49,974 nucleotides of DNA from Mnemiopsis leidyi (lineage: Eukaryota > Ctenophora > Tentaculata > Lobata > Bolinopsidae), in contig JH153924.1 in assembly GCA_000226015.1 (NCBI GenBank), positions 7,942 to 57,915 of the forward strand, read 5' to 3'. Below the pieces are notes generated by a model. That model saw only the letters and a list, made by a program, of their open reading frames with translations. It was not told the origin of the DNA and did not search any database. Positions 24,704 to 35,860 of the stretch are shown here, piece by piece. Position 1 is the stretch's first letter, and the number at the start of each line of letters is the position of its first letter. The position numbers and the translations under genes are program-made.

Positions 24704-25079
24704 GTAAGTAGAAAGGATGTTTACTTATATACTATATAGTTTTCCCATGTGCTTTATTGGTTTTTAGGTTTAGAGATATAACCACTTATATAATGCTTGT
24801 ATGTGCTCTGTGAAATATGTTTTCTCGTGGAAGCTGCCTGTCAAGGATCACTTGGTTTTTATGGATCGGCTGTTTGTGGAGTGGTCCAAGTGGAAGATAA
24901 CGGTAATCTTGCAACTTATTGATATCAGTTCGTGTTTGATCTTTCGTTTTTCATCAGCAATAATTTTATTGGTTTGGTATTTGAGCCATAAGACTGATTT
25001 TATTTATACTTCTTGACAATTGATTTTCACAGTAGATATTTGACACATAACACAAACAAATACTATGACAGTTTCGCGA

Positions 25080-25236
25080 AACTGATTTAAATTAAATAGT
25101 TCTTCTTGCTGCTCAAGTTGTTGCCCAAATAAATAAGTTGGTTAATGAATGGAGAACATAATACTCCATTCATTAACCAACTCTTTCATTTATTCAACTA
25201 CTTGAGCCGAGAAGAACTATTGAATTTGAATCAGTT
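25080..25236. repeat. Near-perfect foldback (hairpin) element, 157 bp
   Basis: Two arms of about 73-77 bases pair almost completely with a few mismatches and bulges, around a loop of about 9 bases at 25155-25163. The outer ends are AACTGATT/AATCAGTT and the tip is closed by GGAG/CTCC. A perfect 16-bp palindrome, CAGTTTCGCGAAACTG, overlaps the left end at 25069-25084. This could be a foldback MITE or a transcribed long hairpin feeding small RNAs. It is longer than a typical animal pre-miRNA. No target-site duplication is obvious. Confidence 0.85.
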
Positions 25237-25544
25237 ACCATGCGGCTTATTAATAATGGACCAATCATTTAACTACAGTTTCCCGAAAGACATAACCTAT
25301 TCCTGCTGATCACAATTTACCACCCCTTACCTTGTCACCGTCATCAACATATTCACGAGAATCGTTTCAAGAGCGACAAACAATCCACCAAGTCTCCAGC
25401 GTCAGCAGGATCATTACTCCAAAATAACAATATAACCCCCTGATAAACAAGCAAACAAACCCCGGTTATATCAGCGTCACAGCTTCCTCATTTCTCTCCT
25501 GCCCACCGATCTGCAGCCCTTACCTCGAGCCCTGTTGTATCCAT

Positions 25545-25651
25545 ATGCAAATAGAGCGGCCACCCTGCCTCTAGGCCATTGTCGAGTCCAGTCAAATATA
25601 GCTCTGGTACTGTCCTGTCAGTCGTCGAGAAGAGCATACCCTGGATCCTTG
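25545..25651 (+). promoter_or_regulatory. Possible octamer promoter and non-coding first exon
   Basis: A perfect octamer ATGCAAAT (POU-factor site) lies at 25545-25552, a weak TATA-like AAATATAG at 25594-25601 and an initiator-like TCAGTC at 25618-25623. A strong donor, G|GTAAGT, follows at 25652 with no open ATG frame before it. The simplest reading is a promoter with a short untranslated first exon ending at 25651, which could splice to the exon at 26212 or beyond. The arrangement is inferred from motif spacing only. Confidence 0.3.
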
Positions 25652-26211
25652 GTAAGTGGATCCTGACCCTCCCTAACTGCAGATCCTTAATGGTGATTAA
25701 TGATTGCTTAATATAGGCAGGGTGGGAATTATAGCTGGGTTGGATCTGGTGTCGAGCAATTGCCCGGTAACGACCCGGTGGTTACTGGGTATAGTTGGTG
25801 AGGTACTGAGTGGTCATGGGTCGTCATTAACGGCAGGTCCTTGTCCCCTCGGATCATGGTAATTGTCGAGATCGGTTTATTGTTCGATACTTGTTGCTGG
25901 CCATATCATTTTGTTAATTGTTGGATTCCGAGTAGCTGGAGAGGTTCAGGAATCTAGGTGGTACATATTTGGGTTCTAAAAGTGGACTCTAGTGTTGACA
26001 TTTCCTCTGCTGTCGTTGACAAACCTGCTTGGTTTTATTAACTTTTGAGTCCAAATATTTTATGTGAAAATCTTTTTCCGTAACTCCGAGGCTTTAACCG
26101 ATATCGGTTAGTACTGAATATATTGACCTGGACTTATTGTATGGCGACCGATAATACCTATGATGAAGGCTCGTAATGACTGATAACAGACACCTAATTG
26201 TAGATTAGGTC

Positions 26212-26439
26212 ATGACGTCCTTCTCCCCCTCACCGCAGTCCCGTTCCTCCAGCGAAGCTAATCCTCTCAGTCCGATCATGGGGGCCGACAACTTCGATAA
26301 ACCCCGCTCACTTGCTGTTCGGTCCGACGATGCCTGGTCAGCTTTAAATAGTCCGCGGTTCAGTCCAACATTTGGTCCTAGAATTAGTCCTAGATTTAGC
26401 CCTCGATTAAGTCCTCGGCTACAACATCAGCAAAAGGAG
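26212..26439 (+). CDS. Candidate first coding exon, 76 codons, SPR-repeat N-terminus
   Basis: ATG at 26212 opens 76 codons ending GAG|GTTAGA in phase 0. The frame runs 15 codons further before a stop. Residues 4-21 are Ser/Pro-rich. Residues 47-69 repeat SPRF, SPRL and GPRI motifs (NSPRFSPTFGPRISPRF), giving basic proline-directed phosphorylation sites. Human PDE4D5 has a similar SPKLSP-NSPRL run followed by RRF in its unique N-terminus, and here an RRF also follows (VRRFLF). That likeness is low-complexity and only suggestive. The donor is weak (GTTAGA) and upstream TTAG|GTC could be an acceptor, so exact borders are uncertain. Confidence 0.45.
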
Positions 26440-28243
26440 GTTAGACGTTTTCTGTTTGAATCCTGCCTTGCAGCAGATTGGGATTAACCCGGCTGACAGC
26501 TTTCAAGACTTAAAGCTGTGAAGAGTTCTTGATTTTTAAGTGCCGAGTTGGTTCAGTTTTTTGAATTTTTGCCTTTTGCAATTTGTCGCTGAGAAAAACA
26601 AATATGTATCGCTCAAAACTCAAATACTTCACTTGATACAACAACATCAATAAGATCTTATTATCTTTATGATTGTTTCTGCTTTGCTGATGTTGAAAAT
26701 CATTATAAAAACTGTTAAAATTAAGCATTTAGATTGAAGCCTTAACAGTTCATCCATCAATGATCCATGATCCTATCTATGTTCGGTGAACGCTCTTTTT
26801 AGCCAGTAGGCTATTGCGTAGCCCGGCTTTTGATGAAAATAATCAACACTCCATGTGATTGCACAATTCATTGAAATAGTAATTTTATGAAGCCACGATA
26901 TTTTGCCTAATGTTTGTAAAGAATCTAACAGGGTTAATGAACTTATGCAAACAGAGATACGATATATATGTGAGAGTGCACAATTGTAAAATGTCTAAAT
27001 TTATTTTGAATTTGAATTTGAATTTAAATTATTGATATATCTCTTCACCTATAACCCTACATGGTCTGTACATGATATGGGACTTTTCGAGCTTTCTCAC
27101 ACAAAGTCCGTATTTCAGTCACTTCAAACTTCTCAAGATACCTAAGTTGTGACGAAATTTAACACGGAAACGGCCGATTCCAAAACTATTCGTTGTCATA
27201 GAAAGGGGAACTATACAAAACTATGCGATCAGTTTAATGTGCGGCTATTAGAACCTCAATAAACCCTGCTTCACGGGCGTCACGTTGCCAATTAGCATAA
27301 TTTGACAATTACGAATATAGACAGGGTTATATATGGGAATGCTAAAGTTTCTTTAAGGTGATGAACCCGCGCCTATAGAGTTGTTTAATCTGATGATGTA
27401 ATTGGCTCAAACATAGTTGAACCGATTGAATACGAAAAATCAATTCAATATTTCAATGCTGAAATTCATTTCGATCTACTGTTTAATATATGTTAACCTA
27501 TAAATGCGATATGGATCCAGTATAAAACACGTAAAACTTGCTTTCTTGGTCATGTGCCCTAAAATGATTGCCATCTTTTGTTTATCAGGTTTATTAGCCA
27601 GAAACCAAGACTTGCACGATAACATACGGTACTGATATTGAATAAAAACAAAGGTTGGCCAGATCAAAATCGACTGAAAAATTTCATACAAGTCTTGATT
27701 TTAACTTTTTGCTGTCCTTGTAAAAAAGGTAAGTGACATAATTTGGCATCATTTAAAATCAGTATTACGCAAAAAATGCTCGTAACGCGTTGTTTTCGGG
27801 ATATGACGCTCGAATTAGGTATATGTGACTTCATCTAATGGTACAGCCCCACTATGTAACTTTGAGTATGATTATTAAAAAAGGAGTGAAAATGTCCAAA
27901 AATTTCTCACGGAAATATTAGTGTTCCTGTTTAAGTCATGTATTGGAACAAAATAAGTTTTGTAAGTTTTGGTCCATTCGCAAGATAACATTCCTGTCAT
28001 ACTAATACTATCCGACCCTAAAAATAGTCAACTATTTATAACGCAAGCTGCTAATTTCTTCCAAATTATTTGTTATTCAATGGTGTTGAAAGGACTAAAT
28101 AAAATTTGTCGAGCAATTTTGCGAATTGTTTGTCTATTTCAAATATTTGAGGCACTTAACTAATGATTTGAAACTGTGGCAATTATTGCAAGTATGTTAT
28201 TTAAGTTAACAGGCTAGCTATTTTTAACATTGTTTTTTTTCAG

Positions 28244-28276
28244 ATCATGACGAGAATCAGATTAAAGTGGAATACT
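28244..28276 (+). CDS. Candidate 33-nt microexon
   Basis: A strong acceptor (TTGTTTTTTTTCAG, ending 28243) and a strong donor (GTAAGT at 28277) enclose exactly 33 nt. In phase 0 it reads IMTRIRLKWNT, compatible with the phase-0 ends of the upstream first exons. In the alternative frame, entering with two bases, it reads HDENQIKVEY; the third frame has a stop. Because 33 is a multiple of three, it could be included or skipped without shifting frame. It also contains its own ATG in the phase-0 frame. Microexons of this size are common in neuronal genes, but nothing here says which tissue. Confidence 0.42.
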
Positions 28277-28390
28277 GTAAGTTTTTTTTCCTTTTTAAAA
28301 CTTCTTCGTATTGAAGGTTTTGAGATATAATTCACTTTTATCTTTCTTGAGGATTTGAAGATTGAGAATCACATTTTAAGTGGAAGAGAA

Positions 28391-28493
28391 GGTTATTCCA
28401 AAGGTTTGGGAAATAATATGGGGAAAATAATATTGGGCGAACTGGTTATTCCAAAGGTTTGGGAAAATATTGGGAAAATAATATTGGGCGAAC
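28391..28493. repeat. Two-copy 53-bp tandem duplication
   Basis: GGTTATTCCAAAGGTTTGGG begins each copy (28391 and 28444) and TATTGGGCGAAC ends each. The copies differ by a short indel. Recent local duplication in AT-rich DNA, about 115 bp downstream of the microexon donor. Confidence 0.85.
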
Positions 28494-31400
28494 AAGTAGT
28501 ATATTCGATTTGAGGTTCTTTAATTGGAGGTTTTTACAGGAAGAAAATAATACCAAATTTTAGGCTCGCATGAACGATATTCTTTCACATAGCGTTATTC
28601 ATTACACTGCACTTAACAATCATAGGTAGCGATGTCTTGGATCATGACCAACGATCCATGCAACAAATTGTCCTAATCAATGTTATGAATTAAATTCATT
28701 ATGATTTCCTGTAAAATTTGAATTTGTTCGTTTCTTAAAATGATTATTATTACTTCATTCTTACTTAAACCAACGTCTAGTCGTTATGATATATTAATTA
28801 GCTTTAGATATTTTACCTTCATTCTGTTTTATCGCGATTATTTTATTCTGGTATTCAAATTATTGAAATACACTATCAAATGCACCTTAAGTATCTAAAG
28901 TATCTTAGTATCTCCAAAATACCTTTTTCCTAGTCAATAACAATTATAACTTTTTTATAAATCAATTGCTATCATCTCGATTTTAGAGCAGCTGTAAGTA
29001 TTATTCGAATAAGTATTGTTTGAATCTATTCAAATATTTTGACCATTGTTATATGTGATAATAGCATAAGCTCATATCGAAAATAGCAAACAATCACACG
29101 CCGTAAATATTCCCTTAGTACCACGACCCAGTTCCCAGTCTCCATGCTGGTACTGGGTAGAGTCAACTCTCCAAATATTCAGAACAACCACATCCATTAA
29201 TCTTCCTTCGAATCTTCTCCGTCGGTGATCTTGACCTTGCCTACCACACAAATATCCGCCAATTTGGACAAAGTAACAGGAGCACAAAATTTATCACACA
29301 TCATAGCAAAACAATCTTAGTTTTTTAACAAAAATTATTTCTGTGGTGCCAACGGTTGCCGACTTTTACGACAGACATAAGCTAGACATTTAATGACTTC
29401 AGATTAGCTCTATGGTCTGTTGTTTCATTAGTGGTCGACAATTTCCCTGGCATGCTAACATGTTAGTCACAAGATTGTTCATTAGTTACCAGCATCTTCC
29501 TCCGTGGTTAACTAGTCAAAATGATAATTCCTTTAAAATACGTATACGACAGTGTCGTGAAAGTTTCGCAATGCATTGTTTTTGGAGGCTACCTTCTTGA
29601 AATTATTTTATTGATTTGAGCTGGCCTTCAAATAAAACTTGCATAACGCGATTATCGTACTTAAAAAATTTCGAAATTCTTTTTAATCTATTTTTAGCAC
29701 TCTGTTGTAGGTCTACACGATTGGCGGACAAAATTAAACACGGCAAGCTGAGTTACAGCAAACCCACAAACTTTTCACAAACCCCACTCCGCTTCTCGAC
29801 ACGATTCAACATCTGCGAGATATTAGCAAGATGCGGGCATGGCACTGCTAAGTGCTAAGACTTAACCATATCGAACTCTAATGACTTTTCTGTGAAACTG
29901 TCCAATTGACCAATTAGCCAAAAAAATTGTTGGTCCTCCGTCCGCACTTCTCTAGGCTGCGTCAAACCTCACCCAGAGGTCTCCTCAGTGGAGGATGCAG
30001 TAGGAGCTTCTGAAGTTTCAGCACGGCAATTAGACCTCGGTTTTGTGCGGGGAACGGGCAAATTTAGTTTTCTTAAACAAAGCCTCTTTCCCGAAATGGT
30101 AATCGTCAAATAAAATTTGTGATATAATATTTCTTAGTACAGCTGCAGCGCAGGTGCACTGTGTTTGCTTATTTGATATTGGAAATATTCCCATGCGTTT
30201 GATTGTATATTACTCATGCTTTGTTGTGCGGGTTCGCTGCTTACAATTACTGCTTGTCGTAGGGTTAAAATTTATGCTTAGCGTTACTTAAACTGGTGAG
30301 CTTCTTAATGTATGATGGAAGTTCTGATGATTTGGTAGAGAAAGGTATTTTTTGGATAGGTTCAAAAATCTTTTTTGTTGCGTGATAGCATTTCTCGAAT
30401 ATGTTGTGTCGAATCTGACTTCTCATTGTCAGTGTTACAAAATGCAAGAAAATGTGACCCTTTCCCAGATATACCGTTCTTCATTTATATTTATTGCTCA
30501 TAAAATTAACCTTAATAGACACTGAGGAGAGATTTTCCCGTTAGTTTGACAAAAACTAAACCTTCATCCGAGGAAACCAGTAATTAACTTATTTCGGCAA
30601 CTCTTAATTATCATTATCGCCTAGAATTGGTTAACATACCGTAAATCTCCCTTGTTTCTGTAAATAGTTCTCAGCAAAAACGTATCACAGTGCTAAATAA
30701 GATCCTTTACTCGTCTCGGTGATCAACCTGCATCTATATTAACTTCGCTCAGATGATCCTCAAAATCCAGCTCGAACAAACAGACATTCACTACTTGCAA
30801 GAACAGGGAATTTCCACATGTCTGGCATCTGCGTACAGGGCTCTAATCGGATTAGCAATCGTTAATTCACACAGGTCATCAAGACAGGTCATCAGCATCT
30901 CCATTATCGGTTTTTCTCCAATTATATCAAGCTGGATTTTGTTGTTACCAGTAACCACTTGTTTTGTTCTTCAATCTTAGTTTCGTTACGACGAACAGTA
31001 AGGGATGTCACAAAGTCAAACACTATAGCACAATTCTACAATTATAGGGAACCCCTATAGCAGCAAATAGTTAATGTTATCAAGTCTCATTCTTTAGATT
31101 TAGCTACCCTGTTAGTTGCCTTTGTGGAATTAAAAATGATTTTTCGAGAGACTGTTCTTTATGAGTCGCTAAAAATTTCTAACCTTTGGCGTCCAAAAGA
31201 TACCGACTTTTATTGCTTCATCAATCATTCCACATAGAAACCGGAACGTGCAAATGATGGAGAACTTGCTTCTTCTCCTGACAAAAAGGTTCTCCTATAA
31301 TATCCATTTCTCTAAGTTAGTTACGTTAGTGTAAGACCCGCTACAGCATGGCCTTTTAATTGATGCTGGTCCAGTTTTCCTACATGTCTTGCGTGAGCGT

Positions 31401-31859
31401 TCATAATTATTTATGATAAGAATTGCATACAATCGTGGTTTATTGTCGAACTGACAAGTGCAGTTCTATAGGCACCTTATTATCATGAAGAGATTTTGTA
31501 ACTTCCAGTCTGTACGTGCCATTACCATGAACTGTTTAACTACTATTTAACCACTATTCAGCCTGGGATTATTTTCTTCTTCCCCAGTCTTGACTTAAAA
31601 GGATGAAGCTAAAGGTACCTTGATTCTATTGCTCAAATTTCCTCAACGCACTTAATGCGACTTGATGTATCTTGGCGTCCTCATCCCCACCCCATCTCTC
31701 ACATATTGACGTATTACATCGAGCTCTCTCTCTCGCTTTGTCTCGAATTACTCTGAACATTTATCACCGATGAAAGTTCCGAAATTAAGTTTGACACTTT
31801 TCCCATCTGCTTCTCGGACGGGCAGTTAAGCCCATTAGCAGTTTTAGTTGGCGTTATGT
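28494..31859. other. Gene-free AT-rich stretch
   Basis: No supported gene on either strand. Frames such as that at 29072-29287 (minus) and 29616-29858 (plus) lack domains, good starts or donors. A small inverted repeat (TATAGGG/CCCTATA) lies near 31045. Otherwise unremarkable. Confidence 0.5.
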
Positions 31860-32060
31860 TGGACCTTGCCCGAGGATTGCACGGGGGGTTGACGCACTTT
31901 TTCGCCCATCGGAAAATTAGCGCGAGGAATCTTTGCTGGGCGATTTGATGAAGGAGCAGTTTGTTTGATGAAGGAGCTTTTTGTATATAGTCAGCGATCG
32001 TGCTGATTGATCCGCCGACTTGGATGACAGCTGTCGCTGCTGGAGGGCGGAACTACTCGA
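31860..32060 (+). promoter_or_regulatory. CpG-rich, possible TATA promoter patch
   Basis: A GC- and CpG-richer island than its surroundings, with GTATATAGTCAG near 31983 as a TATA-like site. Two close copies of TTGATGAAGGAGC (about 31947 and 31963) sit just before it. No start codon with a donor follows nearby, so any transcript would have a non-coding first exon. Weak, motif-only call. Confidence 0.2.
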
Positions 32061-32331
32061 ACCAACGGCGTTCGAATTAAGGCTTGTCACGTACTGCTAT
32101 TTCTTCCACAATCTGATCTATCTCATCGGACCGGTTACTAAGCATATTACCTAATTGCCCTGGACCAAGTGCAGCAAACAGACATACCTCTATAGTCTAA
32201 GATCGATAAACATTTACAGAAGAACCCTACAGGAGTTTATGCTAATCTCATCTCAGTCTTGATGAATGAGCTTTTTTTAATAACAACTGCGATTTTATAG
32301 CTATTACCTGGGTGGTTGAGGCACTCAGCGC

Positions 32332-32485
32332 TAGACGGCTCATCAAACTCTCCGAGAAATGAAGTGCAATCTTGCTGTTTTGGAAGTCTAACGATTACCG
32401 TCTAAGTCAGACGTTCGACTGTTGGTGCTGCAAGATTGCAGCACTTCACTTTTTAGCTGGGTTGGATAAATCCGAAGCCGTCTGA
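32332..32485. repeat. Foldback element, about 154 bp
   Basis: Outer ends TAGACGGCT and AGCCGTCTGA are inverted copies. Inner segments at 32361-32375 (GAAGTGCAATCTTGC) and 32430-32448 also pair, with a small insertion on the right. The middle carries more short complementary pieces. It looks like a small TIR/foldback MITE, less well paired than the one at 25080. Confidence 0.6.
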
Positions 32486-35400
32486 CTTTTCTGACCTGAC
32501 GTTATCTTAGGTCTAGACGTCTACTTCAATATGTAAAATTGGAGCAATCATCACTTCTGGTTGATATTCCCCTAGCTCTTACCTAATGGGATTTCATGAA
32601 AATCTGATAAGAGTTCCAAATAATCGGATTTTAAACGCTGTAAAATTACGTCTCAAAAACGCTCCTCATTTATCATCCCAGCCATCCCGTTTTCAGCTGG
32701 TTGGTCCGACAAAGAATTCGATGTAGGTGTTGAAACTTAAACTGCTCCCTTTCTTTCCCTTCCTTTCCGATTGAGGCTGATAGCGCTTTTAATGCCCTTG
32801 ACGTGGTTGAGGTCGCGCATTAAATTTTTGCTAAAGCTGAGCTCTGTCACATTTTGTGTGGAATTTGGGCGGAGCATTGTGTCTTTTCGCTAGATATGAG
32901 TCATAAGTTACTTATGGTAGAATTGTATTTTTTGTATCACAGTTCTTAAGATTGTTGAAATTTCTTATCGATATAATATGATACAATTTAGCTTGGACAA
33001 TTCATTCCTTGAAGTGATGATATAGAAGGTCCTTGAATTTAGGAACAAATAATGTCGGGTTTTGGATGTCCTATTTAGTCTTCTCGTTTATTTTTCGAGG
33101 ATATGCAAGATCGTTAATAGATCAATATAGCGTTTTTTTATGGACATGCAGGTTGACAGACCAGCAATATATCTTCCTTACGTTTATAGTAGGTAAATGT
33201 GATATGAAGAATCCTTGCTCAATTGTTTAAAAAATTCTTAAGTTAATAAACAGTAATTTGCAAACGGTTTTTGCTAATCTTGAATTATAGCCTTAAGTAT
33301 ATACTGTCGAAACTTTTTCAACAAATTTCCCAACTAAAGAATTGTTTGCTGTTCTATGTTCGGCTTCCTTCATGTGCTTGCAAGGCCACATAGTGGATTG
33401 GTGGAATGGCAACAAAATCGCATAGCATCGAAAGCTAGGCTGAAATCTTATTGATTTGTATACTTCTGATCCGGAGAGTGAATGGGATTCTATTAACTTG
33501 TGACCCCGCGTGCAATTTGCATAGTGATGAATATGTGTCGACAATTAACCGAAATGAAAATGCCGGAAAAACAATAGATCAAAAACACGTCCGCAATATT
33601 TTGCATGATACTCATTATAATTTAATTTAGAATTTTTGACCTGTGTTTGGATTGCATAATCGCAAATTTTTCATAAACTACTAATTTGAGCTTCTGAAAA
33701 TGTGTATCAAAATTTTTGTAAAATCGGAGAAACTAACTTTAAACTTGCAAAATCACCTCATCGTTAAAAGGACCGCTCTAAATTTGGTTTCCTTGAAATA
33801 ACTCGAGAAATGAAAGCTCTTGCTTTGCCCCAGGACAATTGAAAATCAACGCTGTATTTAGAAATGACTTCCTCCAGAAGACACATTAGAGCAATATAAA
33901 GTTATAGATAATGGGGCTGTTGTTTTGGCGACTGCAGCTGTTAATCCTGCTGTGTGCGCCCCTGCAGATTATCCGATTTATTTACAGTCCTCAAATACCG
34001 GGAAATACCTTTAAAATACATTGCGATTCCTCGAGATGCCTGCACAGTCCCTTGATCTATTTTTGCCATTTTTCCTTGCATTATATTTGTCCCGTGACTT
34101 TTGATCTCTCTATAGAAATTATTATTTACTGAGTTTTGTCATTAATTTTCGACATAATATTTCTTTTAAGGCATATACTTCTTCTTAAATTCTTGTCCTA
34201 GACATAATCAGCACTTCACACTTTAATATTCTTGTTATATTCATATTTTCCTTCATATTTAAATGTTTCTGATCTGGGGGTCCTCTGATGCGGCTATTTA
34301 TGGGATATCATAGGGAGGAATCGCATGTGCATTACATAATTTTCCTTGATAATTATGCTTGAATTTTGAATATTGTGACAAGGCACAATTCTAAGTTACT
34401 AAATTCAAGTTATTCATTGGATGATATATTGTCGCTATATATATCATTGTTTAGCGGCTCCCTACTACGTAAGTGCTAGTGACTTGTTTTGTATTCTGCA
34501 GATATAAATGTCTGCTTTACTTATTCAGCTGCATCGCTGATTGGCTGTTGCAGGCGATATCTCCATGTTTTAACCTTCATTTGTATCTTGTATAGTTACA
34601 AGTGCTGGTTTTTGTTTGTGCTTTATCCCAAATTCTTTGCGATCGTTACCTGCGATCGCATTTCGTACAATTACGTACTCAAATTTTCTTCCTGAAAGAG
34701 CTTATTGCGATCGGTTTTGCATTTTTCCCAGCTGGACACTGCTCCAAATAACCTCTTTCCAGAGAATTGGTGTTAAAAGTTACGGTCACAACCCATTTTA
34801 ATATTCATTATCTGAGTTTGGCTGGAAAGTAAGCCGAGCACTGAAATAATTTGTTAAACCACCAAACCAGGTAATTCTAGTAATTCTGATCGCACTGATG
34901 TAGAACCACCGCATGAGCGGGGTCTGACAGACATTCTGCCGACTAACTACGCGGCCGACATCGCTGTAATTCGAAATTTCGGTTTGTTCCACGTACGTTA
35001 TAACTTCTTTGAGGGACAAGGCTGCCGTCGTACTAAATGTAATGTTGGTCAAGTTTCGCCCCTTAATCGGATTCCTTTTTTCTCTGTTTAATTTAACCTT
35101 GAAAAAGTCCTGTTCTTGGTTTTGTCATTTTACCTGATATTTACTTAGTTACTTACCGGGCCCCGCTGAGGGGGGGGGGGGTGTTTGTTAAAAAATGTTG
35201 TCTTTTTCAGTTCATTTTTGAGTTTTTTAGTGCCATTATTTTTCTATAGAGCCTGTGTAACTAAGTAATTTCACAGACTCATCATAACTAGTTAAGTATT
35301 GTCATATTAAATTAACGGGAATCGATATTTATTTACGGTATCACTCAACATTACTTAATCGATTTTACAAATACAAATACTTATGTTCTACTTTTTTCAA

Positions 35401-35740
35401 TTTCTTAATGAGGAAGCTGCTTAGAAAAAAGGCGCATGAATTTTAAGCTGTTGAAAAACTGACTCTGCCGTTTACGTTTGAAGTTTAAGATTTGGCCGTA
35501 TTTATCCTCATTAAATTATTTTGGTCAGAAATTCCGATATTTTTCCTAACCTTTATTGTCATTCATATATTGCCGAAATGTCATGTTATTTTTGAACATA
35601 TGATCCAGGTCTTGCTGCTTAACATGCCATGTTACTATTGCATGGATATCGTTGATGTTATTATTGGATATTGTTGGTGTAAGTCACTTTATAACTTTTT
35701 AAAAACTTTTTACCACTTACGAAGTACTAGGTACCACTAC
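32486..35740. other. Gene-free AT-rich stretch
   Basis: No supported gene. Hydrophobic frames, such as that starting at 33911, begin with a signal-peptide-like run but continue as AT-driven Phe/Ile/Ser sequence without a domain. A G12 run sits at 35170-35181. Confidence 0.5.
35170..35181. repeat. Poly-G tract (G12)
   Basis: Uninterrupted run of twelve G, preceded by CCCCGCTGA. Confidence 0.9.
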
Positions 35741-35860
35741 CAAACCAGGCTTTATAGGCCTTATCTGTAGGCTACACTGCCATAGATCTAATATACTGCC
35801 AAACCAGGCTTTATAGGCTAAATCTGTAGGCTACACTGCTATAGATATGATATACTGCCA
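35741..35860. repeat. Two-copy 59-bp tandem duplication
   Basis: Each copy begins AAACCAGGCTTTATAGG (35742 and 35801) and ends ATATACTGCC. The copies differ at a handful of positions. Confidence 0.88.

Noticed and set aside
25620-25651. Spliced-leader RNA gene
   Set aside because: The short exon before GTAAGT invites it, but no Sm-type site follows downstream and there is only one copy in the window.
33911-34132. Possible secreted peptide (hydrophobic N-terminus)
   Set aside because: The Leu-rich start resembles a signal peptide, but the remainder is AT-driven with no cysteine pattern, cleavage context or splice support.
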